Assembly (NCBI RefSeq): GCF_009795845.1
Contig: NZ_WTEX01000002.1
Span: 62,001-126,000 of the forward strand
Direction: 5' to 3'
Length of the DNA: 64,000 nt
DNA from: Gilliamella sp. Lep-s35
Lineage (GTDB): Bacteria > Pseudomonadota > Gammaproteobacteria > Enterobacterales > Orbaceae
The number at the start of each line of letters is the position of its first letter. Position 1 is the first letter of the stretch. Below the pieces are notes generated by a model. It saw nothing but the letters and a program-made list of their open reading frames with translations. It ran no database searches and was not told the DNA's origin. The position numbers were made by a program, and so were the translations under genes. Positions 11,495-21,162 of this stretch are shown piece by piece.

Positions 11495-11752
11495 TTATTC
11501 CAATTTAGGAATTAATTTTACTAAATGATCAACTGCTTCTTTTTCATCTTCACCTTCGGCTGCGATGGTAATGGTTGTACCTTGTGTTAAACCTAATGTT
11601 TGTAATTTAAATAGGCTTTTAGCACTAGCACTTTTACCATTAGATGTGACAGTAATTTCTGCATTAAAGTTTTTGGCTTCTTTCACAAATTGTGCTGCAG
11701 GGCGAGTATGAAGACCATTAGATGCAGTAATGGTTACATCTTGTTTGTACAT
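11495..11752 (-). CDS. ptsH: PTS phosphocarrier protein HPr
   Basis: HPr is the small cytosolic phosphocarrier between enzyme I and the EIIA domains. The 85-residue protein carries the phospho-histidine in [16 protein letters not shown] (His15) and the serine region [21 protein letters not shown], ending in [10 protein letters not shown]. It is first in the minus-strand ptsH-ptsI-crr operon. The upstream 150 bases are AT-rich and probably hold the promoter, though no site can be fixed with confidence. Confidence 0.97.
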   Translation of the reverse strand: MYKQDVTITASNGLHTRPAAQFVKEAKNFNAEITVTSNGKSASAKSLFKLQTLGLTQGTTITIAAEGEDEKEAVDHLVKLIPKLE

Positions 11753-11907
11753 ATTATTGTTACTCCCAAAAATATTTTCATTCTAGCGACCAATATAAAT
11801 AAAAACTGTCTGAAAGGCTAGTAAGATTTTTCATATATCTTTTATATTAACTCAATCTTATTAGCTTTAATTTATAAAGATAGCTATCTTTTATTAATAC
11901 CATTTTA

Positions 11908-12267
11908 TTAATATCGGTAGATGCGAGTGATTTTATCACTACATTTTTTAAATTCTACCTGTCCATGGATTCCATGTTTGATGTTTTCAAACACAATTTC
12001 TTCACTACCATCAAGTTGTGAGGCGTGAATTTCTTCTTTACAGAAAGTTTCAAATCGCTGTAATTCTTGTTCGCCATTACCTATTTTATATGATTTAGGT
12101 AAATCTTGACTGGTTACATTGGTCTGTATTTTATCCTGTACATCAAGGATAATGACACCTTTATTAGGTAAAAATGAACTACAGGATGCTAGCAAAAACA
12201 CTAATCCTGAAAAACATAATAGACTTAATTGTTGCAGAGGTAATTTGGCAATTAACCTAACAATGTT
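11908..12267 (-). CDS. Predicted lipoprotein of unknown function
   Basis: I do not recognise a family. The protein has a basic N-terminus, a hydrophobic stretch and a lipobox LLASC, so a mature lipoprotein of about 91 residues is predicted. The mature part contains FETFCKEEIHAS and EFKKCSDKITRIYRY, whose two cysteines could form a disulfide in the periplasm. A TTG start at 12267 is preferred because AAAGGA lies eight bases upstream; a GTG at 12291 would add eight residues. It is a stand-alone minus-strand gene between ptsH and the divergent ygfB. Confidence 0.6.
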   Translation of the reverse strand, partial: NIVRLIAKLPLQQLSLLCFSGLVFLLASCSSFLPNKGVIILDVQDKIQTNVTSQDLPKSYKIGNGEQELQRFETFCKEEIHASQLDGSEEIVFENIKHGIHGQVEFKKCSDKITRIYRY

Positions 12268-12394
12268 CAAAATAATTCCTTTATAAAGCACAGTAACCTG
12301 TTTATTATTTGCAATTGGATACGGATTATATACTAATAATCAAAGAAAGTGCAGAGTGCATTTTTAGTGATATGACAAAATTAAGGTGGAGTTT

Positions 12395-12937
12395 ATGTCT
12401 GATGCTATTAATTACGACGAATTTAATCGTCAACTAATTCAAAATAAATTCGGTATTACCGCTGCTGAGTTTCATGGTTTTCTTTCTGGAATTTTAGCCG
12501 GTGGTAATCATGACGAAAGTTGGCGTTCCTTAGTTAAAGATATGTTGAATAATGGACAAGAGATTGATGAGCGATTAGATGAGCAAATAAAAAAGCTTTA
12601 TCAATTAACAAAACAACAATTTTTTAATGAAAATTTTGAATTTGAGCTGTTGCTTAGTCATCATGACTTGTTTACGCAAATTGATGATTTGGTTGGCTGG
12701 GTGAATCACTTTTTGCTTGGTATTGGACTTGCACAGCCAAAAATAAATCACCTTAAAGGTGATGTTGGTGAAGCAATCTATGATCTACGCCAAATTGTTA
12801 AATTGGGTTATGATGAAAGTGAAGATCAACAAGAACTTGGTTTTGCATTTGAAGAAATTAAAGAGTATGTTCGTATAACTGCTATGCTCTGTTTTGATGA
12901 GTTTAACGAGCCCGATATAGCTACAACGATTCATTAA
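12395..12937 (+). CDS. ygfB: YgfB/YecA family protein (UPF0149)
   Basis: Members of this family are small acidic proteins often encoded just before pepP. The 180-residue protein has the family's all-helical pattern, with AAEFHGFLSGILAGG near the N-terminus, WVNHFLLGIGLAQ in the middle, and EIKEYVRITAMLCFDEF at the end. The ATG at 12395 is chosen over an upstream in-frame GTG because AAGGTGGAG sits at ribosome-binding distance. pepP follows 41 bases later, the usual ygfB-pepP pairing; ubiH is not next here. Confidence 0.88.
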   Translation: MSDAINYDEFNRQLIQNKFGITAAEFHGFLSGILAGGNHDESWRSLVKDMLNNGQEIDERLDEQIKKLYQLTKQQFFNENFEFELLLSHHDLFTQIDDLVGWVNHFLLGIGLAQPKINHLKGDVGEAIYDLRQIVKLGYDESEDQQELGFAFEEIKEYVRITAMLCFDEFNEPDIATTIH

Positions 12938-12978
12938 TTAATGTTAATAATTACATCCCATAAAATAAGGCCATAACT

Positions 12979-14292
12979 ATGATAAACAGCAATATCAAAA
13001 CAGAACTATTGACACGACGGGAAAAACTATTAGACCAAATGACGGCAAATAGCGTTGCACTTTTTTTTGCAGCCCCTGAAATGACACGCAGTAATGACAC
13101 AAATTACCCCTATCGACAAAATAGTGATTTTTGGTATTTTACGCTTTTTGCTGAGCCAGAAGCAGTTTTTATTATTGTTAAACAACAAGATAATTCAACT
13201 AAATTTGTGTTATTTAATCGCAAAAAAGATCCGTTAGCCGAAACTTGGACTGGTTACCGCTTAGGACAACAAGCAGCGCTAGATGCTATTTTTGTTGATG
13301 AAGCCTATGCATTTGATGAAATTGCTACCATATTGCCTGATATATTGAATGGTAAAACAGCAATCTATCATGCTGATCAACAATATGATTATGCTGATAA
13401 CATTGTTGATAATGCGATGGAAACGTTGCGAAAAGGTAATAAATTGAATCTTTCCGCACCCAATTGCATGATTGATTGGCGACCGCTAGTTCATGAAATG
13501 CGCATGTTTAAATCTGACTTTGAAATGGCTATTTTACGCCAAGCTTGTCAAATTAGTGCTAAAGCACATGTTCGCACTATGCAAAAATGTCAGCCAACTA
13601 TGTTTGAGTACCAGCTAGAAGCCGAAATTTTACACGAATTTGCTTGGCATGGGGCTCGATCTCCCTCTTATAACACGATTGTTGGCGGTGGAAATAATGG
13701 TTGTATATTGCATTATGAAAATAATAATAAACAGTTAAAAGCGGGCGATTTAGTCTTGATTGATGCAGGTTGTGAATATCAATACTATGCGGGAGATATT
13801 ACTCGCACATTTCCTGTTAATGGTCAATTTAGCCAAGCTCAACGTGAAATTTATGACATCGTTTTAGCCTCGCAATATCAAGCAATTAAATTATTTAAGC
13901 CGGGTACTTCTATTATGGAAGTCAATCAGCACGTTATTAGAACAATGGTCGAAGGCTTAGTTAAATTAGGCATTATGCAGGGCGATATTGATATGTTAAT
14001 TGCCAATAAAGCATACACTGAATTTTATATGCATGGTTTAGGGCATTGGTTAGGAATTGATGTGCATGATGTTGGTAGTAATCGAGCTAGAATATTAGAG
14101 CCAGGTATGGTTTTAACAGTAGAACCAGGGTTATATATTAATCAAGATGCCGATGTGCCAGAGCAATATAAAGGTATCGGTATTCGGATTGAAGATAATA
14201 TTTTAATTACACAATCAGGCAATGAAGTTCTAACCAGCGGTGTTCCTAAAGAACCGCACGAAATTGAAAAGCTAATGGGAAAAAATAAGTAA
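12979..14292 (+). CDS. pepP: Xaa-Pro aminopeptidase P
   Basis: PepP is a manganese aminopeptidase that removes N-terminal residues before proline. The 437-residue protein has the N-terminal aminopeptidase-P domain (SVALFFAAPEMTRSND...YPYRQNSDFWYFT) and the pita-bread catalytic domain. The metal ligands are visible in LVLIDAGCEYQYYAGDITRTFP (two Asp), HGLGHWLGIDVHD (His), VLTVEPGLY (Glu) and GIGIRIEDNILIT (Glu). It is likely co-transcribed with ygfB. Confidence 0.96.
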   Translation: MINSNIKTELLTRREKLLDQMTANSVALFFAAPEMTRSNDTNYPYRQNSDFWYFTLFAEPEAVFIIVKQQDNSTKFVLFNRKKDPLAETWTGYRLGQQAALDAIFVDEAYAFDEIATILPDILNGKTAIYHADQQYDYADNIVDNAMETLRKGNKLNLSAPNCMIDWRPLVHEMRMFKSDFEMAILRQACQISAKAHVRTMQKCQPTMFEYQLEAEILHEFAWHGARSPSYNTIVGGGNNGCILHYENNNKQLKAGDLVLIDAGCEYQYYAGDITRTFPVNGQFSQAQREIYDIVLASQYQAIKLFKPGTSIMEVNQHVIRTMVEGLVKLGIMQGDIDMLIANKAYTEFYMHGLGHWLGIDVHDVGSNRARILEPGMVLTVEPGLYINQDADVPEQYKGIGIRIEDNILITQSGNEVLTSGVPKEPHEIEKLMGKNK

Positions 14293-14306
14293 ATTATTAA
14301 TGGTTT

Positions 14307-14335
14307 GCCATAATCGCTTTGCTTAAGGTTATGGC
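14307..14335. terminator. Possible hairpin between convergent pepP and tonB
   Basis: GCCATAA and TTATGGC form a seven-pair stem in the space between convergent genes. No T-run follows, so termination activity is uncertain. Confidence 0.4.
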
Positions 14336-14390
14336 TTACTAGTTAGCTAACCATCAAACAGCTAATGCCTAACTATTTATCATTTAATTG

Positions 14391-15218
14391 TTATTCTAAA
14401 CGAATCGATTTATCACGATTGAAGATAATTTTTATTTTCATGTCTTTGGCGGCAATGGGTTGATATTTCCAAGTTTTCATAGCACTGATTACTGAGCGAT
14501 TAAATATGTTATTGGGGATTGCTTCAATAATACGAATATTTTCAACTCGTCCATTACTATTCACATCAAACTGTGCTACAACATAACCTTCTATGCGCAT
14601 ATCAAGTGCTCGGCGTGGATATTCAGGTTGATTTCGCTTTATCGGTGACGGATTTGCTGAATATTGACGATTGTCAGAAATCTTAGGAGCAACAGAACTA
14701 TTGGCTATATTTTGGCTATTTACTTCTTGCCTCATTTGTCTGTGCGAGGCTTTTTGAACAGGCCGGCGCTTTTTCTTTGGTTTTGGTTCTTTTTTGATTT
14801 CAATTTTCTTGTCAGAATCAAGAGTTGGTTTATCAATAACTTTTTCGATAATGGGATCGGGTGTTTCTTCTTTTACCACTTCTGGCTGGGTTGGGATTTC
14901 TTCTATTTGTTGATTATCAATAATTGAGCTGTCTTCTGCGCCTTGTATGCCTGGCGTATTTTCTACTAGGGATTGTTCAGGTGCCGCTAATAATGATAGA
15001 TCAACCATAACCGCTTTAATGGAATTATCACCCTCATCAACCGCGATATTTTGGGCAAGTAAAGCAGAACTAAATAGCATTACCAATAACACAAGATGTG
15101 ACAGCACAGAAGCCGATGTGCATAGATAGGTGTTTTCTTGTTTTTTTTTAGCCGGGCTTTGCGGAGCCTTGGTATGATCGATGTCTATATCAAAGTTAAT
15201 CTTCATAACAATTATCAT
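14391..15218 (-). CDS. tonB: Energy transducer TonB
   Basis: TonB transmits proton-motive force to outer-membrane receptors for iron complexes and vitamin B12. The protein has a short cytoplasmic tail, one hydrophobic anchor (VLSHLVLLVMLFSSALLA) and a central Pro/Glu/Lys-rich spacer (EEIPTQPEVVKEETPDPIIEK and KKEPKPKKKRRP-like). The C-terminal TonB domain has PRRALDMRIEGYVVAQFDV and AMKTWKYQPI. Start choice between ATGs at 15218 and 15206 is uncertain. No exbB/exbD adjoins it. A Fur-box-like site lies just upstream, so iron control is likely. Confidence 0.92.
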   Translation of the reverse strand: MIIVMKINFDIDIDHTKAPQSPAKKKQENTYLCTSASVLSHLVLLVMLFSSALLAQNIAVDEGDNSIKAVMVDLSLLAAPEQSLVENTPGIQGAEDSSIIDNQQIEEIPTQPEVVKEETPDPIIEKVIDKPTLDSDKKIEIKKEPKPKKKRRPVQKASHRQMRQEVNSQNIANSSVAPKISDNRQYSANPSPIKRNQPEYPRRALDMRIEGYVVAQFDVNSNGRVENIRIIEAIPNNIFNRSVISAMKTWKYQPIAAKDMKIKIIFNRDKSIRLE

Positions 15219-15244
15219 TTTCAACTTAGGGTATACATCTTAAA

Positions 15245-15259
15245 TGAAAATGAGTATCA
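15245..15259 (-). promoter_or_regulatory. Predicted Fur box upstream of tonB
   Basis: Read on the tonB strand the site is TGATACTCATTTTCA. It matches 12 of 14 positions of the 7-1-7 Fur consensus TGATAAT-N-ATTATCA. It lies 27 bases before the tonB start, where Fur would block transcription under iron repletion. A second partial match, AATGATAATTGTTAT, overlaps the start region itself. Confidence 0.7.
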
Positions 15260-15359
15260 TTTGTAGTGTTTTTTAAAATATGATAGATGACACCTTGTTG
15301 CATAAAGATATTTATCAGATAATAGAAACAAATATCTATTATTTGTAGTGGTTAGGCTG

Positions 15360-16346
15360 ATGAATACTCCATCAATGAATCAAATACTCGATCTTGTTAA
15401 AGAAGATCTAATCAAAGTCAATCAGACTATACAATCAGAACTCAATTCTGATGTGGCTTTAATTAATCAATTAGGCAATTACATTATTAGTAGTGGTGGA
15501 AAACGTATTCGTCCGGTTATTGCATTGTTAATTGCTAAAGCGCTAAATTATCAAGGTGATAAGCACATTATTACTGCTGCTTTCATCGAATTTATTCATA
15601 CAGCTACATTGTTACATGATGATGTTGTTGATGAATCTGATTTGCGTCGTGGCAAATCAACAGCAAATGCGCTTTTTGGTAATGCGGCAAGCGTACTGGT
15701 TGGTGATTATATTTATACACGTTCATTTCAAATGATGGTACGCACAGAATCGTTTAAAGTCTTAACTATCATGTCGGCAGCAACCAATGTTATTGCCGAA
15801 GGTGAAGTTCAACAACTCATCAATTGTAACGATCCCAACATTACCAAAGAACAATATTTAGAAGTCATTTATCGTAAAACAGCCCGTTTATTTGAAGCAA
15901 CTTCGCATTCGGCTGCAGTATTAGCTGGCGCTAATCAAGCACAAGAGTTAGCTTTACAAGAATATGGAAAATACTTAGGAACAGCCTTTCAAATTATTGA
16001 TGATCTGCTTGATTATAGCGCCGATAGCAATCAAAAACTGGGTAAAAATTTAGGTGATGATCTTAACGAAGGTAAACCAACCTTACCACTTTTACACGCC
16101 ATGCATCATACAAAAAATACTCAAGATGCAAAATTAATTCGTCAAGCAATAGAACAAGGTAATGGACGTAACTTGTTAGATCGTATTTTACAAATCATGG
16201 ACGAATGTGGATCGCTAGATTTTACATTGCAAACAGCTCAAAAAGAAGCACAAAAAGCGTTTGATTCTATTGCTATTTTACCTGATTCACCTTATAAAAA
16301 AGCATTACAAGATCTAGCCTTATTGTCAGTAAAAAGGGAAAACTAA
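15360..16346 (+). CDS. ispB: Octaprenyl diphosphate synthase
   Basis: IspB extends farnesyl diphosphate to the polyprenyl chain used for ubiquinone and menaquinone side chains. Starting at the ATG at 15360 (MNTPSMNQILDLV), the protein has 328 residues. It contains both aspartate-rich prenyltransferase motifs, LLHDDVVDESDLRRG and FQIIDDLLDYS, plus GGKRIRP near residue 51. An upstream GTG at 15348 is possible but less well placed. The gene is divergent from tonB; the usual rplU-rpmA neighbours are absent. Confidence 0.95.
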   Translation: MNTPSMNQILDLVKEDLIKVNQTIQSELNSDVALINQLGNYIISSGGKRIRPVIALLIAKALNYQGDKHIITAAFIEFIHTATLLHDDVVDESDLRRGKSTANALFGNAASVLVGDYIYTRSFQMMVRTESFKVLTIMSAATNVIAEGEVQQLINCNDPNITKEQYLEVIYRKTARLFEATSHSAAVLAGANQAQELALQEYGKYLGTAFQIIDDLLDYSADSNQKLGKNLGDDLNEGKPTLPLLHAMHHTKNTQDAKLIRQAIEQGNGRNLLDRILQIMDECGSLDFTLQTAQKEAQKAFDSIAILPDSPYKKALQDLALLSVKREN

Positions 16347-16463
16347 TTAATCAATTTATAAATAAATCAGTTGAACAGATATTTTTATGCTCAAATACAT
16401 AAGTTTCCTGAAACTTCTTGTCATTAGTTTTATATACAATCACTTCAAATAAGGTAATTATTT

Positions 16464-17354
16464 ATGCTTAAAAGGACTTTGCCTGTTTTATTAATTTTTA
16501 TTTCGATGATTTCAGTACAAGGCAGTGCATCAATTGCTAAATATCTGTTTCCTGTATTAGGGCCTGATGGAATGACGGCTTGGCGATTGTTTTTTTCATC
16601 CATTATATTGATTTTTATATTCAAACCATGGCGTAAAACAATGACAAAACAGGCATTGAAATACGTTTTTTTGTATGGTATTTCAATTGGTGGCATGAAT
16701 TTAGCATTTTATAACGCAATTGCACGAGTGCCATTGGGGGTTGCTGTTGCTATTGAACTTACAGGGCCTATTATGGTGGCAATGTGCTCATCACGAAAAC
16801 TCCTTGATTTTATTTGGCTAGGTATTGCGATTATTGGTTTGTCTATGCTTTTGCCGCTTTATCAAGTTTCAGATAATTTAGATCCTATTGGGATTTTATT
16901 TGCGTTGTTAGCGGGAAGTGGTTGGGCGTGTTACATTTTATTTGGACGCAAAGCTAGCACTATTTATGGGACATCAAGCGTAGCAGTTGGATCGGTTATT
17001 GCTGCCTGCTTTTTATTTCCCATTGGTATTTGGCAAAGTGGTAGCACAATGTTTTCGTTGGAACTACTTCCGCTTGTTTTTGTCGTTTCATTATTAGCAT
17101 CGGCAATCCCTTATGGCTTAGACATGATTGCACTACCAAGATTATCTGCACAAACATTCAGTACACTAATGAGTTTATCACCTGTTTGTGCCGCGCTTTT
17201 TGGATTAGTGGTTTTGCACGAACAGTTAACTTTTAATCAATGGTTAGCTATTATGTTTATTATCGTTTCATCGATAGGCACAGTACTTACGATGAGCTAT
17301 CCAGTAAAGATTAAACCGATTAAATCAGATAGTGAAACGCAGCAAAAAAATTAA
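16464..17354 (+). CDS. rhtA: Threonine/homoserine exporter RhtA (EamA family)
   Basis: RhtA is an inner-membrane exporter of threonine and homoserine. The 296-residue protein has ten predicted hydrophobic segments in two EamA repeats. It follows E. coli RhtA closely through SVQGSASIAKYLFPVLGPDGMTAWR, SIGGMNLAFYNAIARVPLGVAVAIELTGP and SLLASAIPYGLDMIALPRLSAQTFSTLMSLSP (shown here as landmarks). The specific symbol rests on that similarity, as EamA members can be hard to separate. Confidence 0.85.
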   Translation: MLKRTLPVLLIFISMISVQGSASIAKYLFPVLGPDGMTAWRLFFSSIILIFIFKPWRKTMTKQALKYVFLYGISIGGMNLAFYNAIARVPLGVAVAIELTGPIMVAMCSSRKLLDFIWLGIAIIGLSMLLPLYQVSDNLDPIGILFALLAGSGWACYILFGRKASTIYGTSSVAVGSVIAACFLFPIGIWQSGSTMFSLELLPLVFVVSLLASAIPYGLDMIALPRLSAQTFSTLMSLSPVCAALFGLVVLHEQLTFNQWLAIMFIIVSSIGTVLTMSYPVKIKPIKSDSETQQKN

Positions 17355-17365
17355 GCGATTAAAAG

Positions 17366-17400
17366 CAATATCGCACTGTTTATCAGTGCGATATTGTTTG
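17366..17400. terminator. Terminator between rhtA and ffh
   Basis: Perfect 12-base arms CAATATCGCACT and AGTGCGATATTG enclose a seven-base loop, followed by a short T-rich stretch. It lies between convergent genes and probably serves both. Confidence 0.75.
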
Positions 17401-17459
17401 AAAAGTTGATATAAAGATTGCAATAGTTATCGCTATTGAAAATTTAAATTTATGACACT

Positions 17460-18827
17460 TTAACGATGAGGGAATCCCATACCTCCCCCCATTATTCCTT
17501 TCATTTGGCGCATCATTTTCATCATGCCACCGCCTTTCATTTTTTTCATCATTTTTTGCATATCTTCAAACTGTTTTAATAGCTTATTAACATCTTGTAC
17601 TTGTGTGCCTGAACCGTTAGCAATACGGCGTTTACGTGATCCCTTAATGATTTCAGGGTTAGCACGTTCTTTTAATGTCATCGAACCAATGATAGCTTCC
17701 ATTTTGATGGTAATTTTATCATCCATCTGAGCTTTGATATGATCAGGAAGCTGACCAACGCCGGGTAATTTAGCTAGCAAAGCACCCATTCCGCCCATAT
17801 TACGCATCTGCTTGAGTTGGTCTTGAAAGTCATTAAAATCGAACTTATCGCCTTTTTTTAGTTTTTTGGCAATTTTCTCGGCTTTTTCGCGATCGACATT
17901 ATGCTGTAGATCCTCGATCAACGAAAGCACGTCTCCCATACCTAAAATACGTGAAGCAATGCGATCAGGAAAGAACGGTTCTAAAGCATCCGTTTTTTCG
18001 CCCATTCCAAGGAATTTAATTGGCTTGCCGGTAATATGACGAATAGATAATGCTGCTCCCCCACGAGCATCGCCATCAACTTTAGTTAAAATTACACCAG
18101 TAAGAGGTAATGCATCGTTAAACGCTTTAGCGGTATTGGCGGCATCTTGCCCTGTCATTGCATCAACCACAAATAGTGTTTCGATTGGATTAATGGCTTG
18201 ATGAAGCGTCTTGATCTCATCCATCATGTCGCTATCGACATGCAAACGACCTGCAGTATCGACAATAAGCACATCAAAAAACTGCAATTTTGCATGTGAA
18301 ATCGCTTTATTAACGATATTGATAGGCTTTTCGTTAATATCAGATGGAAAAAACTCAACATCAATCGCTTTAGCTAAGGTTTCAAGTTGTTTAATTGCAG
18401 CAGGGCGATAAACATCGGCAGAAACAACCAACACTTTCTTTTTTTGCTTTTCTTTTAAAAATTTGGCTAATTTAGCAACACTGGTTGTTTTACCTGCGCC
18501 TTGTAAGCCCGCCATTAACATAACTGCAGGTGGTTGAGTAGCAAGATTGAGCGAGCTATTAACTTCGCCCATTGCGGCAGTGAGTTCCGCTTGAACGATT
18601 TTGATAAACTCTTGCCCAGGTGTTAAGCTTTTGCTGACATCTAATCCAACAGATTTTTCTTTAACTTGATTAATAAATTCACGAACGACAGGCAAGGCAA
18701 CATCAGCTTCAAGTAAGGCCATACGCACATCGCGCAATGCGTCTTTAATATTATCTTCAGATAGTCGCCCACGACCACTGATATTACGAAATGTTTGTGA
18801 TAAACGGTCGGTTAAATTCTCGAACAT
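17460..18827 (-). CDS. ffh: Signal recognition particle protein Ffh
   Basis: Ffh is the SRP GTPase that binds signal sequences and 4.5S RNA and hands ribosomes to FtsY. Starting at ATG 18827 (MFENLTDRLSQTF) it has 455 residues. N-domain, then GTPase motifs: GLQGAGKTTSVAKLA, DVYRPAAIKQL, DTAGRLHVD, TKVDGDARGGAAL. The methionine-rich M domain ends with QKMMKKMKGGGMMKMMRQMK. A TTG four codons earlier is rejected because the known family start is the ATG. It is a single minus-strand gene. Confidence 0.97.
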   Translation of the reverse strand: MFENLTDRLSQTFRNISGRGRLSEDNIKDALRDVRMALLEADVALPVVREFINQVKEKSVGLDVSKSLTPGQEFIKIVQAELTAAMGEVNSSLNLATQPPAVMLMAGLQGAGKTTSVAKLAKFLKEKQKKKVLVVSADVYRPAAIKQLETLAKAIDVEFFPSDINEKPINIVNKAISHAKLQFFDVLIVDTAGRLHVDSDMMDEIKTLHQAINPIETLFVVDAMTGQDAANTAKAFNDALPLTGVILTKVDGDARGGAALSIRHITGKPIKFLGMGEKTDALEPFFPDRIASRILGMGDVLSLIEDLQHNVDREKAEKIAKKLKKGDKFDFNDFQDQLKQMRNMGGMGALLAKLPGVGQLPDHIKAQMDDKITIKMEAIIGSMTLKERANPEIIKGSRKRRIANGSGTQVQDVNKLLKQFEDMQKMMKKMKGGGMMKMMRQMKGIMGGGMGFPHR

Positions 18828-19019
18828 ATTAACTCTCAATGAATAAAAAAATTATGTTTATGATAGCAGAAAATTTCAATAAGTCCCACGATCATAATTT
18901 TGCGTTGGCTTGACACTAAATTGTGTTCCTGATGAAATGAGAACATAAAACAAAAACCAAATATATTCACCATATTGATAACTAAATAATGCAATAGATT
19001 AAAAAGGAGAAAATCGGAC

Positions 19020-19403
19020 ATGGCAAAAGTAATTAGTACTGATAAAGCGCCAGCAGCTATTGGGCCTTATGTTCAAGCAGTAGATTTAGGTAATATGTTA
19101 TTTGCCTCAGGACAAATTCCATTAGATCCAACAACTGGTGAAATGCCAACTTGTGTTAAAGAGCAAGCCAAACAGAGTTTAGCGAATGTTAAAGCGATCA
19201 TCACTGCGGCTGGCTATCAAGTAAGTAATATCGTTAAAACGACTATTTTCTTAGCTGATATCAATGACTTTGCTACGGTAAATGCAGTATACGAAGCCTT
19301 TTTTATTGAAAATAATGCATCTTTCCCTGCACGTTCTTGCGTACAAGTAGCTCGAATTCCCAAAGATGCCAAAGTCGAAATCGAAGTTATTGCCGCTAAA
19401 TAA
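19020..19403 (+). CDS. ridA: 2-iminobutanoate/2-iminopropanoate deaminase
   Basis: RidA hydrolyses reactive enamine and imine intermediates made by PLP enzymes. The 127-residue protein has the full family pattern: APAAIGPYVQAVDLGNMLFASGQIPLDP, VKTTIFLADINDFATVN, and the C-terminal FPARSCVQVARIPKDAKVEIEVIA with the active-site arginine. AAGGAG precedes the ATG. A hairpin follows the stop codon. Confidence 0.95.
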   Translation: MAKVISTDKAPAAIGPYVQAVDLGNMLFASGQIPLDPTTGEMPTCVKEQAKQSLANVKAIITAAGYQVSNIVKTTIFLADINDFATVNAVYEAFFIENNASFPARSCVQVARIPKDAKVEIEVIAAK

Positions 19404-19416
19404 ATTTGCTTATCAG

Positions 19417-19445
19417 ATTAGCACCAATGGGTGCTAATTTCTGTC
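19417..19445 (+). terminator. Hairpin after ridA
   Basis: ATTAGCACC and GGTGCTAAT pair perfectly over nine bases with a four-base loop. The following tract is only moderately T-rich, so this is a probable but imperfect terminator. Confidence 0.65.
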
Positions 19446-19671
19446 AAAAAGTTTCAGGTAACTATGTGTTTCAGTATAAAATTAATATAAAAACATGACT
19501 TTTTGGGTTATTTTGTTCTTTATTCCTCTTATTAAAAAACGGCAATTTTCCAACCAAAAATCAACTTAATTATTTGCTATTAAACTATTATTTAATGATT
19601 GATCGCCAATAGAGTTGGTGCAATAATCTACAATTATTTATTGTTATTCTTATATCAATTGGATTGTAAAT

Positions 19672-20874
19672 ATGTTTGAAAAAGTAGAGCCATATGCAGG
19701 CGACCCGATTTTATCGTTAGTCGCTGAATTTATTAATGATAATCGAGAAAATAAGACTAATTTAAGCATTGGTTATTATTATGATGAAAACAGCGTAGTT
19801 CCTCAATTAGAATGTATAAAAACGGCTCGCGATTATATTTATCATCACAATCAAGAGGCACAGCTCTATTTGCCTATGAATGGATTACCATCCTATTGCC
19901 AAGCGATCCAATCTTTATTATTTGGCGAACAGCACCCTGCTTATAAAGATAAACGTATCGCAACAATACAGACACTAGGCGGATCGGGCGCACTTAAAGT
20001 GGGCGCTGATTTTTTATTTCGCTATTTTCCACACTCTCAAGTATGGGTAAGTGATCCAACTTGGGATAATCATATCGCTATCTTTAGTGGTGCGGGTTTT
20101 AAAGTTAACCAATATCCTTATTTTGATGAACAAACATGTGGCGTAAAATTTGACGCAATGCTTGAAACATTAAATCAATTGCCTGCTAAAAGCATCATAT
20201 TACTTCACCCTTGTTGTCACAACCCAACTGGTGCTGATTTAACTCATGCTCAATGGGATAAAGTGATTGAAGTATTAAAAGAACGCAATCTAATTCCTTT
20301 TATGGATATTGCTTATCAAGGTTTTGGCGAAAGCATTGATGATGACGCTTATGCCATTCGAAAGGTAGCAAATGTGGGATTATGTGGCTTAATTAGTAAC
20401 TCGTTTTCGAAAACATTTTCACTTTATGGTGAACGTGTTGGTGGGTTATCGGTTTTGTGTGATAACAATAATACTGCCAACCGCGTATTAGGGCAATTGC
20501 AAGCAACAGTTCGCCGTAATTATTCTAGCCCATCGGCTTATGGCGCCCATTTAGTTAGTTATATACTAAATAATCCAGTCCTTAAAGAACAATGGTTTAA
20601 AGAGGTTGATGCGATGAAAAACCGTATTGTGACAATGCGAACAATACTTGTCGACCTACTAAAAACTGCTATACCTAATCGTAATTTTGATTACCTAGTT
20701 AAACAGCGAGGTATGTTTAGTTATACTGGTTTTAGTAAAGAGCAAGTCACACAATTAAAAGATAATTTTGCTGTTTATTTGGTGGGCAGTGGAAGGATGT
20801 GTGTGGCGGGTTTAAATCACCATAATATCGAACGTGTGGCAGAAGCATTTGCTGCACTAAAACAATCATGTTAA
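19672..20874 (+). CDS. tyrB: Aromatic amino acid aminotransferase
   Basis: This PLP enzyme transaminates tyrosine, phenylalanine and related keto acids. The 400-residue protein follows E. coli TyrB through its length: [47 protein letters not shown], the PLP lysine in [19 protein letters not shown], and [16 protein letters not shown]. It is closer to TyrB than AspC at the C-terminus ([11 protein letters not shown]). I see no clear TyrR box upstream. A small lipoprotein gene follows 17 bases later. Confidence 0.9.
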   Translation: MFEKVEPYAGDPILSLVAEFINDNRENKTNLSIGYYYDENSVVPQLECIKTARDYIYHHNQEAQLYLPMNGLPSYCQAIQSLLFGEQHPAYKDKRIATIQTLGGSGALKVGADFLFRYFPHSQVWVSDPTWDNHIAIFSGAGFKVNQYPYFDEQTCGVKFDAMLETLNQLPAKSIILLHPCCHNPTGADLTHAQWDKVIEVLKERNLIPFMDIAYQGFGESIDDDAYAIRKVANVGLCGLISNSFSKTFSLYGERVGGLSVLCDNNNTANRVLGQLQATVRRNYSSPSAYGAHLVSYILNNPVLKEQWFKEVDAMKNRIVTMRTILVDLLKTAIPNRNFDYLVKQRGMFSYTGFSKEQVTQLKDNFAVYLVGSGRMCVAGLNHHNIERVAEAFAALKQSC

Positions 20875-20891
20875 TAAAGGAGTGTATTTTT

Positions 20892-21041
20892 ATGTTCCAT
20901 AAAATGTTAATGTTAATATTAGGTATAGCAATGACGGCTCTAGTTGTTGGATGTAACACCGTTAAAGGTGTTGGTCAAGATGTCGAATCGGGCGGAAAAG
21001 CCATTTCACATACTGCCGAAAAAGTGAGTGATAAAATGTAA
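20892..21041 (+). CDS. Small entericidin-like lipoprotein (49 residues)
   Basis: This short gene encodes a hydrophobic signal (MFHKMLMLILGIAMTALVVG) ending at a lipobox cysteine (VVGC). The mature part is 29 residues and contains the entericidin pattern NTVKGVGQDVESGGKAI. Entericidins EcnA/EcnB are tiny enterobacterial outer-membrane lipoproteins linked to stress-induced lysis. AAGGAG lies upstream of the ATG. It may be co-transcribed with tyrB. Family membership rests on the lipobox and the GxDxxxGG spacing; function is inferred. Confidence 0.82.
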   Translation: MFHKMLMLILGIAMTALVVGCNTVKGVGQDVESGGKAISHTAEKVSDKM

Positions 21042-21127
21042 CTAAGGTTATCTATGTCTAGCAAAATATCCGTTTTTTAACTATTTTTAGAGTAAAAATG
21101 TTTTGTATTTTATATTTTTACTTGTTG

Positions 21128-21162
21128 GGTGCGGTTCGTTAAATTTACGAATTGCACCTTTA
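21128..21162 (+). terminator. Terminator after the entericidin-like gene
   Basis: GGTGCGGTTCGT pairs with ACGAATTGCACC, using two G-U pairs, around a seven-base loop. A short T stretch follows. It closes the tyrB/entericidin unit. Confidence 0.65.
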
